The position numbers and the translations under genes are program-made. Of a stretch of DNA of 64,000 bases, positions 1 to 8,109 are shown piece by piece. Within the stretch, counting starts at the first letter, position 1. Each line of letters opens with the position of its first letter. The DNA comes from JAGVPT01 sp964439265 (GTDB taxonomy: Bacteria; Bacteroidota; Ignavibacteria; UBA10030; UBA8401). A model generated the notes under the pieces. It was not told the DNA's origin and searched no databases. It saw only the letters and a program-made list of their open reading frames with translations. The DNA lies in the NCBI GenBank assembly GCA_964439265.1, contig CAYTOA010000015.1, forward strand, positions 11,117-75,116, written 5' to 3'.

Positions 1-507
1 GCGCAAACTCAAATAACCGACCTGTTGCGTGTGCGTCATAAGATCCAGCCGTGGGAGGACAACGATTTTACCATCCGAAATCAGACCGAAATTGCTAACG
101 CAGCTTCGCAAACAACAAAAGTGCTCACTGTTTTGCTTGCTTCGATAGCATCCATATCGCTCCTCGTCGGCGGGATCGGGATCATGAATATCATGCTTGT
201 TTCCGTTACAGAACGGACACGCGAGATCGGCATTCGCATGTCGATCGGCGCCCGGGGCAGGGATATCTTGCTTCAGTTCCTAGTGGAAGCGGTTGTCCTG
301 AGCATGGCGGGAGGACTTATCGGCGTTATCATGGGCATCGGCTCATCTGATCTAATATCTAAACTTGCAGGCTGGCCAACGCTTGTTGCAGCGTCGTCAG
401 TGGGGCTTGCATTTCTTTTCGCTGCAGGGGTGGGAATCTTTTTCGGATTCTACCCGGCACGAAAAGCGGCAATGCTCAACCCTATCGACGCATTGCGCTA
501 CGAGTGA
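1..507 (+). CDS. MacB/FtsX-type ABC transporter permease, C-terminal part
   Basis: The reading frame is open from the first base, so the gene starts upstream of the window and about 168 codons are visible. They hold three hydrophobic segments typical of the FtsX permease domain: one just before the conserved stretch TERTREIGIRMSIGAR, one after it, and one ending in GFYPARKAAMLNPIDALRYE, the usual MacB carboxyl end. Family members pair with a MacB-type ATPase and a periplasmic adaptor to extrude peptides, lipoproteins or macrolides, or act in envelope maintenance. The substrate cannot be read from this fragment. The family call is firm and the transport role is inferred. Confidence 0.9.
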   Translation, partial: AQTQITDLLRVRHKIQPWEDNDFTIRNQTEIANAASQTTKVLTVLLASIASISLLVGGIGIMNIMLVSVTERTREIGIRMSIGARGRDILLQFLVEAVVLSMAGGLIGVIMGIGSSDLISKLAGWPTLVAASSVGLAFLFAAGVGIFFGFYPARKAAMLNPIDALRYE

Positions 508-552
508 CGGCAGGCCTCGGTGAGCGAGTTGACTCTTGACTCCTATGAGAAA

Positions 553-592
553 AAGTATACATTGTGCCTGAATTCAATGTGAGAGTATACTT
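553..592 (+). promoter_or_regulatory. Inverted repeat abutting the start codon of the HNH-like gene
   Basis: AAGTATAC at 553-560 is matched by GTATACTT at 585-592, which ends at the base before ATG 593. Inside these arms ATTG (561-564) matches CAAT (575-578). The arms are asymmetric by six bases. It could be an operator or an RNA hairpin that hides the ribosome-binding region. No protein is known to bind it. Confidence 0.3.
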
Positions 593-916
593 ATGGCTCC
601 TCCAAGCACACATACTCCCAATCAAAATGAGCTTCTCCGCGCATACATCTTGGAGCGCGATCACCTCCGTTGTCAATGGCCCGGCTGCGGGGCATCGACC
701 GCTCCCGAAGTGTTGTTTATTATAGAGAACGGGAAGACCAAAGAAAACGGCGACGGCTATCAGAACGGGGTGACGCTGTGCCGGAATCATTTGGATACGG
801 TTATGATGCACGAAAAAACATTTGCACCCCTCATTTACGACCTGATCCAGCTTGTGGAATTTGAGAACGAACTTATCCTGACGGAGCGAACGGTAAAAGG
901 GATCCTTGGAGAGTAG
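593..916 (+). CDS. Small HNH-endonuclease-like protein with degenerate active site
   Basis: This 107-residue protein has the outline of a zinc-binding HNH domain: RDHLRCQWPGCG supplies a CxxxxC pair near residue 26 and GVTLCRNH supplies CxxH near residue 62. In active HNH nucleases the strand between these pairs carries a His-His or Asp-His motif. Here that position reads PEVLFIIEN, so the catalytic histidine appears absent while the zinc-binding frame is kept. It could be a structural zinc-finger or DNA-binding relic of an HNH fold. The ATG at 593 directly follows an inverted repeat, and no strong Shine-Dalgarno sequence is visible. The coding call is fair; the function is unknown. Confidence 0.65.
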   Translation: MAPPSTHTPNQNELLRAYILERDHLRCQWPGCGASTAPEVLFIIENGKTKENGDGYQNGVTLCRNHLDTVMMHEKTFAPLIYDLIQLVEFENELILTERTVKGILGE

Positions 917-985
917 GCCGTCGCATGAATTGCAGCCGGTTCGGGGAATCTCCAGCCGGATGGAATGTATCTTGATTGTTCTGCC

Positions 986-1014
986 TTGAAAAAGAATAGC
1001 TTATTGAGTATTTT
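986..1014 (+). promoter_or_regulatory. Predicted sigma70-type promoter for metF
   Basis: TTGAAA at 986-991, a 17-base spacer and TATTTT at 1009-1014. Transcription would begin near 1021, inside the terminator hairpin that follows, leaving a leader of roughly 48 bases before metF. Confidence 0.45.
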
Positions 1015-1015
1015 G

Positions 1016-1043
1016 ATCCTGTCCTCCCCGGCAGGATTTTTTT
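1016..1043 (+). terminator. Intrinsic terminator between the HNH-like gene and metF
   Basis: ATCCTG (1016-1021) pairs with CAGGAT (1032-1037). A G-T and a C-G pair extend the stem inward to 8 bp with a 6-base loop. A run of seven T follows (1037-1043). It lies only 25 bases before metF and overlaps the predicted metF start site. Confidence 0.7.
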
Positions 1044-1068
1044 ATCCCTATTTCCATTGGAGCAATGA

Positions 1069-1986
1069 ATGCACATATCGAAGGTGTTGAAGGAAAATCA
1101 CCCTTCTTTGAGCTTCGAATTTTTCCCCCCGAAGAACGAAGAAGCATCAAAGAATCTTTTCTCCTCTATTAAGGAGCTTACGCCTTTGAAGCCTTCGTAC
1201 GTGAGCGTGACGTACGGTGCAGGCGGATCGACACGCCAGCTTACTCACGAACTTGTGGTGAAGCTGCAACAAGAGACGAACCTGACGATCGTTTCACACC
1301 TCACCTGTACAGGATCCTCGAAAAACGAAATTCTGCAAATTCTCGCGAAGTACCAGGCGAGCGGCATTGAGAATGTGATGGCGCTGCGGGGCGACCCGCC
1401 GAAAGGTGAGAACTCTTTTATTCCAGCCCGGGATGGATTTACAAATGCGGGAGAGCTGGTTGCGTTCATCAAGAAACATTTTCCGGCATTGGGGGTTGGA
1501 GTCGCGGGTTTTCCCGAGGGACATCCCGATACGCCGAACCGTCTGAAAGAGATGGAATTTCTGAAATTAAAAGTGGACCAGGGGGCGGACTATATCTGCA
1601 CCCAGCTTTTTTTTGACAATAACGACTTCTATGATTTTTGCGAACGGGCGCAGCTTGCCGGCATCGGCGTTCCAATTATCGCCGGGATCATGCCGGTAAC
1701 ATCGCTTAAAGGATTGGCGCGGATGGCGGACCTTGCACTCGGCATCCATTTCCCGGCCAAGCTGTTGAGAGCGCTTTCTCGCGCAGCCGATGACGAGTAC
1801 GTCGAAAATGTTGGAGTGCATTGGGCTACCGAGCAGGTGAGGGACTTGATCGACCACAATGTGCGGGGGATTCATTTTTACACGCTCAATAAATCGAAAG
1901 CGACGCTGAAGATTTATGAAACGCTTGGTGTCAGAAATTCTGAAAGCTTCAAAAATCAAATTACAAACCTAAGCGCGTTCAAATAA
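1069..1986 (+). CDS. metF: Methylenetetrahydrofolate reductase
   Basis: Reduces 5,10-methylene-tetrahydrofolate to 5-methyl-tetrahydrofolate with FAD and NAD(P)H, supplying the methyl group for methionine synthesis. The 305-residue length is normal for a bacterial MetF. The family signature FEFFPPKNEE is at residues 16-25, including the conserved Glu, and ALRGDPP with the conserved Asp follows near residue 105. ATG 1069 is chosen because GGAG at 1059-1062 sits six bases upstream; ATG 1065 is in another frame. The last codons (FKNQITNL) coincide with a degenerate 7-base-period repeat at the DNA level. A class II aldolase gene follows closely on the same strand. Confidence 0.95.
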   Translation: MHISKVLKENHPSLSFEFFPPKNEEASKNLFSSIKELTPLKPSYVSVTYGAGGSTRQLTHELVVKLQQETNLTIVSHLTCTGSSKNEILQILAKYQASGIENVMALRGDPPKGENSFIPARDGFTNAGELVAFIKKHFPALGVGVAGFPEGHPDTPNRLKEMEFLKLKVDQGADYICTQLFFDNNDFYDFCERAQLAGIGVPIIAGIMPVTSLKGLARMADLALGIHFPAKLLRALSRAADDEYVENVGVHWATEQVRDLIDHNVRGIHFYTLNKSKATLKIYETLGVRNSESFKNQITNLSAFK

Positions 1987-1997
1987 TATTTTTGTTC

Positions 1998-2789
1998 ATG
2001 GGGAAGGCGGAAATTTCGCATCACGAGATGATAAACGCTGATCTTGCCCGCATCATTGAACCACTCATTGAAGTCTGCCGTCGCGTCGACGCGAAAGGTT
2101 TTGTTGCGGCAACGGATGGAAACGTCAGCGCGCGCCTGCCGAACGGGAATGTCCTTATCACTCCTGCCTCGATGAGCAAGGCATTTGTCGGAGCGGCTGA
2201 TCTCGTGGAAATTTCTATGGACGGAGAGCGCGTCAACGGCCGGGGAGCCCCTTCCTCCGAAATGGATATGCACCTCTTTATCTATAAACACCGGCCCGAC
2301 GTGAACGCTGTCGTTCATTGTCATCCCGTGTACGCAACAGGCTTTGCGACAGCGCGGATTCCCCTGACGGAGTGTCTATTTCCTGAAGTCATAGTCGGAC
2401 TCGGAGCCGTGCCGCTTGCACCGTACGCCACTCCGTCCACGAAGGAGGTGGGGAACTCCATCGCGCCGTATGTCGGGAGCGCCGATGCAATTCTGCTCTC
2501 CAACCATGGCGTTGTCACGTACGGAAAAAACCTGTGGGATGCATATTTCAAAATGGAGAAAGTCGAACAGATCGCACACATTCAGTACGCCGCCCGGATG
2601 CTTGGGGGAGAGAAGCTCTTATCTCATGAAGACGTGGAAAAGCTTCGGGCTATCTCCGTGCCGCACTACGGCAAGGATTTTACCACGAAACCGGCCTGCG
2701 AAGTTCTGCCCATATCCCCCGATATCGAGATCACGGAAGAAGAATTTCACACGATTGTCCGGGAAGTAAAGAAACGATTGAACCAATGA
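1998..2789 (+). CDS. Class II aldolase/adducin-family protein
   Basis: This is a zinc-dependent aldolase or epimerase-type protein of the L-fuculose-phosphate aldolase/AraD superfamily, about 263 residues. NVSARLPNGNVLITP forms the substrate phosphate loop near residues 45-60. AVVHCHP near residue 100 carries two of the zinc-binding histidines, and LLSNHGVVTYGKNLWDAY near residue 170 gives the third. These enzymes cleave small sugar phosphates into DHAP and an aldehyde; the exact substrate is not visible. TTG 1992 and ATG 2028 are alternative starts in the same frame. It lies between metF and ddl on one strand, probably in a run of housekeeping genes. Confidence 0.85.
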   Translation: MGKAEISHHEMINADLARIIEPLIEVCRRVDAKGFVAATDGNVSARLPNGNVLITPASMSKAFVGAADLVEISMDGERVNGRGAPSSEMDMHLFIYKHRPDVNAVVHCHPVYATGFATARIPLTECLFPEVIVGLGAVPLAPYATPSTKEVGNSIAPYVGSADAILLSNHGVVTYGKNLWDAYFKMEKVEQIAHIQYAARMLGGEKLLSHEDVEKLRAISVPHYGKDFTTKPACEVLPISPDIEITEEEFHTIVREVKKRLNQ

Positions 2790-2813
2790 GTGTAATTTCG
2801 ACTTGCAGGGAGT

Positions 2814-3941
2814 ATGGCGAATAAAATTCGGGTTGGCATCCTTTTTGGCGGACGCTCTTCGGAGCATGAGGTCTCCCTTGTCTCAGCCGCATCCATCATC
2901 GACGCGCTCGACAGAAAAAAATACACTGTCTTCCCGATCGGCATCACTCCCGAGGGGCGGTGGCTCAGTGCTCAGAATGCGATATCGCTGTTGAAGGACC
3001 GATCCTCTATCGACAACCTTCCCGAGCATCTTCTTCTCCCCGACCCGCGCAAACAAGGGCTGGTGGAGATCAACAACTCGGGCGTGAGCGATATTCAAAA
3101 CATCGATGTCGTCTTTCCCGTTATGCACGGTACATTCGGTGAGGACGGTACGGTGCAGGGGCTTCTCGAACTTGCCGGCGTGCCGTACGTTGGGGCCGGA
3201 GTTCTCGGGTCGGCAGTGGGGATGGATAAGATGATTCAAAAGCAGGTACTGGAGGCGGCGAAGATCCGCGTCGCTCAAGGGATCGCATTTTTGAATTCGG
3301 AGTTTCAGGAAGACCAGAAGAAAGTGATCGCACGGGTTGAAGAGGAAATTCAGTACCCGTGTTTCGTCAAGCCGTGTAATACCGGTTCCAGCATCGGCAT
3401 CAGCAAGGCGCACGACCGGAAGGAATTGATCGCCGCCGTAGCCCTCGCGGGAGAGTACGACAGGAAAATAATTGTCGAGAAGTCTATCGAGAAGGCGCGC
3501 GAAATCGAATGCGGCGTTATCGGCAACGATAAACCGGCAGCGTCGGTACTCGGTGAAATTATTCCGTCGAACGAATTTTACGACTACGACGCCAAATATG
3601 TGGACGGAAAATCGACTTCCGTCATCCCCGCCGACATCCCGAAATGGGCGGTAAGGAAAATACAGTACATCGCGTGCAAAGCGTTCAGGGTGCTTGATTG
3701 TTCCGGCATGGCGCGCGTTGACTTCCTTGTGCAGGGCAACGGGTCGAAAATTTTCCTCAACGAGATCAACACGATACCCGGGTTCACTTCCATCAGCATG
3801 TTTCCGAAACTCTGGGAGGCTTCGGGCCTATCGTACTCCGACTTGCTGGACAAGGTCATCGATCTGGCGATCGACCGGCACCGGGCAAAATCATCTTTGA
3901 AGACGACGTACAAGCCAAAAAAGGATTGGTACAAGGAATGA
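2814..3941 (+). CDS. ddl: D-alanine--D-alanine ligase
   Basis: Joins two D-alanines with ATP to make the dipeptide used in peptidoglycan precursors, in the cytoplasm. At 375 residues it is full length. The N-terminal domain opens with VGILFGGRSSEHEVSL, the family signature. The ATP-grasp domain carries FVKPCNTGSSIGISKA near residue 185 and the magnesium-binding stretch FLNEINTIPGFTSISMFPKLW near residue 310. GGGAG just before ATG 2814 supports the start. Its stop codon overlaps the start of the next gene in an ATGA arrangement, so the two are probably translated together. Confidence 0.95.
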   Translation: MANKIRVGILFGGRSSEHEVSLVSAASIIDALDRKKYTVFPIGITPEGRWLSAQNAISLLKDRSSIDNLPEHLLLPDPRKQGLVEINNSGVSDIQNIDVVFPVMHGTFGEDGTVQGLLELAGVPYVGAGVLGSAVGMDKMIQKQVLEAAKIRVAQGIAFLNSEFQEDQKKVIARVEEEIQYPCFVKPCNTGSSIGISKAHDRKELIAAVALAGEYDRKIIVEKSIEKAREIECGVIGNDKPAASVLGEIIPSNEFYDYDAKYVDGKSTSVIPADIPKWAVRKIQYIACKAFRVLDCSGMARVDFLVQGNGSKIFLNEINTIPGFTSISMFPKLWEASGLSYSDLLDKVIDLAIDRHRAKSSLKTTYKPKKDWYKE

Positions 3942-4807
3942 AATCTCGATACCGCCTCCTCACAGGCCTGGCCCTTATACTTTTTATCGGTTCTGCTTCC
4001 GTCAACGCACAGTCTGATTCCGCTGCGCTTCAGCTAGCGCAAAAGGAAACGGAATTTTCTCAATCGGCCGCGGCAGGCGGATTCATACGCGCGTTCATCG
4101 CTTATTTCGATGACAGTTGTACCGCCTTTTATCCGCAGCCCGCAAATGCGAAAGAGGCTTTGAAAGGGGAGGCCGAGTCGCACGCTTCACTGCTTTGGCG
4201 GCCGGTCTTTGTGGAAGTTTCTGCATCAGACGATTTTGGATTCACCACCGGCCCGTCGGAATACCGTGCAGGCGGAACCGCCGATACGTTGGCGTACTAC
4301 GGACACTTTGTTTCTGTGTGGAAGAAAAACAGCAGCGGAACGTGGAGAGTTATTCTGGACGTCGGGAGCAGCTATCCGAAAGAGGAAAAGAGAACGGAGA
4401 AGCTGGAGACGAAACAACTTCCTGCCAAAAGAACTAAGAACCCCGGTTTGGCTGACGATGGTCGCGCCGGAATGATGGCGGCGGACAGCGAATACTCCGC
4501 GTTAGTGCAACGACAAGGGGCGAGAGGAGCATTACAAACTCTTGCTTCCGATAATGTGCGCGTTTACCGGAAGGGAACGTTTCCCTCGGAAGGAAAAGAG
4601 AGAGGTTTAGAACTTGTGAAAAATGAAAGACCAGCGCGCTGCGGATTTTATAAGGGGAATATTTCTTCTTCAGGCGACCTCGGATTTACATGCGGGACCG
4701 CCGTCAACGAGTCATCGGATACAAGCAGTTACATCCGCATCTGGGAAAAAGGAAATGAGTGGAAGGTTATCGTTGACGTTATGAAACTATGGCCGTCAAG
4801 GAAGTAA
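3938..4807 (+). CDS. Secreted protein with two NTF2-like (DUF4440/SnoaL-type) domains
   Basis: The 289-residue protein starts with a signal peptide (RLLTGLALILFIGSASVNAQ). The mature part contains two related units of about 120 residues. The first ends in FVSVWKKNSSGTWRVILDVG, the second in YIRIWEKGNEWKVIVDV, the strand pattern typical of NTF2-like DUF4440 proteins. The DLGFTCG and DFGFTTG segments also correspond, so this is an internal duplication. No catalytic residues can be assigned. ATG 3938 overlaps the ddl stop by four bases, implying translational coupling. The DUF4440 resemblance is by pattern; the role is unknown. Confidence 0.75.
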   Translation: MKSRYRLLTGLALILFIGSASVNAQSDSAALQLAQKETEFSQSAAAGGFIRAFIAYFDDSCTAFYPQPANAKEALKGEAESHASLLWRPVFVEVSASDDFGFTTGPSEYRAGGTADTLAYYGHFVSVWKKNSSGTWRVILDVGSSYPKEEKRTEKLETKQLPAKRTKNPGLADDGRAGMMAADSEYSALVQRQGARGALQTLASDNVRVYRKGTFPSEGKERGLELVKNERPARCGFYKGNISSSGDLGFTCGTAVNESSDTSSYIRIWEKGNEWKVIVDVMKLWPSRK

Positions 4808-4839
4808 ACGGCCTCCTCATCGGCGTCTGCCCATTCTTC

Positions 4840-6105
4840 TCAATTCTTCTGCAGTAATACCACCATCTCAACCTCACTCGTTCCTGGAAACATGTCGAAC
4901 GGCACGGCACGTGCAATGCTGTATCCGCTGTTTGTCCACCGTTCGAGTTCCGCACGCATAAGGTCGATGTTGCAGAAAATATGGACCGCCCGTTCCACCT
5001 TCTTTGCCGCAACGATCTCGATAACGCCCGGCTTAGTTCCGTTGCGTGGAGGGTCGAGGATGACCTTACTGTACTTGCTTTGAGAGGAAAAAATCCGTTC
5101 CAGGTTGTCTTCGTCAATATCGCTTTCGATGAACTTGAAGTTCACAGCCTTCAGTCGTTCCGCGTTCTTTTTTGCATCGCGGACGGAATCCCCGGAGATC
5201 TCGATACCCGTCGCACTCTTCACGAAATCCGAGAGGCTCAGCGAAAACACTCCGTAGCCGCAGTAAAGGTCGAGGAGGCGGTCCTGCATTTTGAGATCCA
5301 GGAATTCCTTGATCGTTTTCACCAGCATATCAACGATGGAAAGATTCGTCTGCGAAAATGAAAGCGGAGAAAAGAGAAAATTCCTTGCGCTGATCCTCTG
5401 GAAGATTTCCGTTTTTCCGAAGATCTTTTGTATCTGATGCTTTTGATTCCGTTGGTGCTGCGGCATATAATATCGGGATCTCTTCTCATCGATGACAACG
5501 AACACACCGATAACCTCTTTCACGGCGGCGGTCAGGTGCTTCGAGAGATGATTGATGAATTGCCTCATCCCGGAATCGAATGCCGCCAGGTTGAAGATCA
5601 CCGTGAACTCGCTGTAATTCCCTTTGATGATAACATAATTCACCGTTTCCGCAGCTTCTCTGAATTCCCCTCTTCTCAGATACTCTTCAACGCAGCGGTA
5701 AATTTCCGCGTGTTTTTCCGGCTCGATCATGCATTTATCAATGCGGACGGGATTTATTCCGGCAGATTCTTCCCCTATTCCTATCAACCCTAGCTGCACC
5801 TCGCCGCCGGAAGAAAACACCTTTCGCTTTGTCACGATTCTATAATTCCTTCCTAACGGGGATGCCGCTATCTGGTCGAGCGGGGCATCAAAGCCATGAT
5901 CATCCCAAAACTCCTGCAGAACTGCATTTTTGATTTTGTACTCATCTTCGTAATTGATTTTGGAGGATGCACAAAGAGTGCATTTCTTTTCAAAACGATC
6001 CTGGCACTCTCCCCGTTTTAGTACTCGCTGCGGAAGAAAGGACACGGCTCTTGAAAGGATGTCTGCGAATGGAAGGAGAGGGGCTTGAGGATTTTCAGTT
6101 TTCAT
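4840..6105 (-). CDS. TrmA/RumA-family RNA uracil-5-methyltransferase
   Basis: A 421-residue class I SAM-dependent methyltransferase of the RlmD/RlmC/TrmA group. The N-terminal part contains CQDRFEKKCTLC, with a later Cys in DKCMIEPE; these are candidate ligands of the [4Fe-4S] cluster found in RlmD. SAM motif I is LLDLYCGYGVFSLSL near residue 280, LDPPRNG is the target-base motif, the catalytic Cys is in HIFCNIDLMRAEL and the catalytic Glu in GTSEVEMVVLL. The family methylates U in 23S rRNA or tRNA; which site cannot be decided here. No TRAM domain is evident at the N-terminus. It is convergent with the preceding gene and has its own predicted promoter six bases upstream of the ATG. Confidence 0.85.
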   Translation of the reverse strand: MKTENPQAPLLPFADILSRAVSFLPQRVLKRGECQDRFEKKCTLCASSKINYEDEYKIKNAVLQEFWDDHGFDAPLDQIAASPLGRNYRIVTKRKVFSSGGEVQLGLIGIGEESAGINPVRIDKCMIEPEKHAEIYRCVEEYLRRGEFREAAETVNYVIIKGNYSEFTVIFNLAAFDSGMRQFINHLSKHLTAAVKEVIGVFVVIDEKRSRYYMPQHQRNQKHQIQKIFGKTEIFQRISARNFLFSPLSFSQTNLSIVDMLVKTIKEFLDLKMQDRLLDLYCGYGVFSLSLSDFVKSATGIEISGDSVRDAKKNAERLKAVNFKFIESDIDEDNLERIFSSQSKYSKVILDPPRNGTKPGVIEIVAAKKVERAVHIFCNIDLMRAELERWTNSGYSIARAVPFDMFPGTSEVEMVVLLQKN

Positions 6106-6111
6106 CTGAAT

Positions 6112-6140
6112 AAAGTAGGCAATAACGACAGGAGAATCAA
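6112..6140 (-). promoter_or_regulatory. Predicted promoter for the RNA methyltransferase gene (near-leaderless)
   Basis: On the minus strand: TTGATT (6140-6135), a 17-base spacer, TACTTT (6117-6112). Only six bases separate the -10 box from the ATG at 6105, so transcription would start at or next to the start codon. Confidence 0.4.
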
Positions 6141-6333
6141 TGCGGCTCGTTCATTCGTTGCGAGCCGGTCTCATGCTCGGTCAAAAACCTTCCGAAGGCA
6201 CTTTGGGAGGAAAATTCGAATATTCCGGCATCGGGTTGCTCTCAAAGGAAAGCTTCGGATGGTCTATCAACGCGATCCGTGACTGCATTTTCACACTTTC
6301 AACTTACGCCAAATCTTGCTACATTTCTTCTCA
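6141..6333. other. Intergenic stretch upstream of the FtsB-like gene
   Basis: About 190 bases with no supported gene. A 65-residue frame from 6140 resembles nothing recognisable. TACATT at 6320-6325 lies eight bases before the next start codon and could be a -10 box, but no convincing -35 box accompanies it. Confidence 0.4.
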
Positions 6334-6678
6334 ATGAGCGCCGATTTCTTACGAAGAATAAAAAAGAAGGCTGACGTACGATCCCTGTTGTCCAGGGTGT
6401 GGTCAAATAAAAAGCTCAGTGCCGTACTTGCCGCGGCGTTTGTTATCCTGCTGTATGTCCTCTTCAACAATCAGGGTGTTCTCCAACGGGTCAAACTGGA
6501 AAGAGAAAAAAAGGAGATGCTGCAGAAGATCGAAAAGGCGGAGCAGGAGCAAAAGCAGTTGCAGGATCAATCAAAGGCGCTCGACGGCGATAAAAAAGCC
6601 GTAGAAAAAGTCGCTCGAGAGAAGTACGGGATGGTGCGCGAGGGTGAGAAGGTTTACCACGTTGCCCCGAAAAAATAG
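6334..6678 (+). CDS. DivIC/FtsB-family septum formation initiator
   Basis: A 114-residue bitopic membrane protein. After a basic cytoplasmic segment comes one membrane span (LSAVLAAAFVILLYVLF, residues 27-43). A coiled coil rich in Glu, Lys and Gln follows (about 50-95), then ARE-KYGMVREGEKVYHV, the characteristic DivIC/FtsB ending. Family members bridge FtsL and FtsQ in the divisome. ATG 6334 is preferred over upstream TTG 6316 because the latter adds only a short hydrophobic leader and neither has a Shine-Dalgarno sequence. Confidence 0.85.
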   Translation: MSADFLRRIKKKADVRSLLSRVWSNKKLSAVLAAAFVILLYVLFNNQGVLQRVKLEREKKEMLQKIEKAEQEQKQLQDQSKALDGDKKAVEKVAREKYGMVREGEKVYHVAPKK

Positions 6679-6727
6679 TATCGCAGTGATGCCCTATGTT
6701 GGGACGGCGCAAAGCCGATGAAGTCTT

Positions 6728-8065
6728 ATGGAACTCTTCGAATTAACGAAACCAGAGTTGAAACCCGGCGCGAACGCTCCGCTGGCAGAGCGTGTCCGTC
6801 CGAGGTCACTCAGCGAGTTTGTCGGCCAGTCGCATTTGCTCGGCGAGGGGAAACCTCTTCGGCTGATGATCGAGAACGACGAGCTCCGTTCGATAATATT
6901 GTGGGGCCCTCCAGGAATAGGGAAGACGACTCTCGCGCGAATTGTTGCCAACCATACGAACGCGGAATTTTTTTCGCTGAATGCAGTGGCTTCGGGGGTC
7001 AAAGAGGTTCGCGACGTGATCGCGAAGGCAGAGAAGTTCCAGAAGCAGCTAAAGAAGAGAACGGTCTTATTCATCGACGAGATCCATCGGTTCAACAAGG
7101 CGCAGCAGGATGCGTTGCTGCACTCGGTCGAGGACGGCGTCATTATTCTGATCGGCGCCACGACTGAGAACCCGTCGTTCGAGGTGATCTCACCGCTTCT
7201 TTCAAGAGCACGCGTGTATGTGCTTGAATCGCTGGGTCAGCCCGAACTCGAAAAGATCCTCGACCATGCGTTGAGTACTGACGTAACTATCACAAAAGAA
7301 AAGGTCGAGATCGCAGACAAGAATTTTCTTTTTCTCCTTTCCGGCGGAGACGCGAGAATGATGCTGAACGGCCTCGAGAGCGCCTTCTACTTCGTGAAGC
7401 CCGATGCCAAAGGCGTCAGGCGTATTTCGAAACAGGCGCTCGAAGATGCGTTCCAGAGAAAGTATACGATTTACGACAAGAAGGGAGAACAGCATTACGA
7501 TACGATCTCGGCATTCATTAAGAGCATGAGAGGATGCGATCCGGATGCCGCGGTCTATTGGATGGCCCGGATGCTCGATGGAGGGGAAGACCCGAAGTTT
7601 ATTGCGCGGCGCATGATTGTTCTCGCATCGGAAGACGTCGGCAACGCAGATCCGTTTGCCTCGGTAATAGCGACGAATTGCTTTACGGCTGTAGATTACG
7701 TTGGTATGCCGGAGGCGAGGATTATTCTGTCTCAGGCGGCTGTGTATCTCGCTTCGGCTCCGAAAAGCAACGCGGCGTACGTCGCCGTTGAAGAAGCGCT
7801 GGCGGATGTCAAATCGCTGCCGAATCTCCCCGTACCGCTCCATCTCCGCAACGCGCCGACACCCCTCATGAAGGATCTCGGCTACGGCAGCGAATACAAG
7901 TACGGCCATAATTTTGAAAATCATTTCGTCGAGCAGCAGTATCTTCCCGACAACCTCAAAGAAAAACTGTACTACCGCCCAACAGAGAACGGAAAAGAAA
8001 AATCGATAAAGGAGAGGTTAGAGACGTGGTGGAAGAAGAAGAGGGGAGTGGACAGTAAACAGTAA
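6728..8065 (+). CDS. rarA: Replication-associated recombination protein A (RarA/MgsA-type AAA+ ATPase)
   Basis: A 445-residue AAA+ ATPase related to clamp loaders that acts at stalled replication forks. Walker A is GPPGIGKTTLA at residues 60-70, Walker B is LFIDEIHRFNKAQQDALL, and sensor motif GATTENPSFEV follows near residue 140. The C-terminal region with SAFIKSMRGCDPDAAVYWMARM and DVGNADPFA is characteristic of MgsA/RarA tetramers. The 3' end runs into a 7-base tandem repeat: the last codons and the TAA stop lie inside the first two CAGTAAA units, so the C-terminus (VDSKQ) may have been altered by the repeat. Confidence 0.95.
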   Translation: MELFELTKPELKPGANAPLAERVRPRSLSEFVGQSHLLGEGKPLRLMIENDELRSIILWGPPGIGKTTLARIVANHTNAEFFSLNAVASGVKEVRDVIAKAEKFQKQLKKRTVLFIDEIHRFNKAQQDALLHSVEDGVIILIGATTENPSFEVISPLLSRARVYVLESLGQPELEKILDHALSTDVTITKEKVEIADKNFLFLLSGGDARMMLNGLESAFYFVKPDAKGVRRISKQALEDAFQRKYTIYDKKGEQHYDTISAFIKSMRGCDPDAAVYWMARMLDGGEDPKFIARRMIVLASEDVGNADPFASVIATNCFTAVDYVGMPEARIILSQAAVYLASAPKSNAAYVAVEEALADVKSLPNLPVPLHLRNAPTPLMKDLGYGSEYKYGHNFENHFVEQQYLPDNLKEKLYYRPTENGKEKSIKERLETWWKKKRGVDSKQ

Positions 8066-8087
8066 ACAGTAAGGAGTGAACAGTAAA
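8053..8087 (+). repeat. 7-base tandem repeat, CAGTAAA type
   Basis: Five contiguous 7-base units, three of them CAGTAAA and two variant (CAGTAAG, GAGTGAA). It begins inside rarA and provides its stop codon. Confidence 0.8.
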
Positions 8088-8109
8088 TTGTGGGATGATA
8101 AAACCTAAA

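Noticed and set aside
917..1068. Possible SAM riboswitch in front of metF
   Set aside because: The 150-base spacer has a terminator near metF, but I could not find the conserved SAM-I or SAM-II core. The predicted promoter lies too close to metF for a riboswitch to fit.
6140..6337. 65-residue plus-strand reading frame before the FtsB-like gene
   Set aside because: No recognisable motif or Shine-Dalgarno sequence. It overlaps the methyltransferase -35 box and the FtsB-like start.
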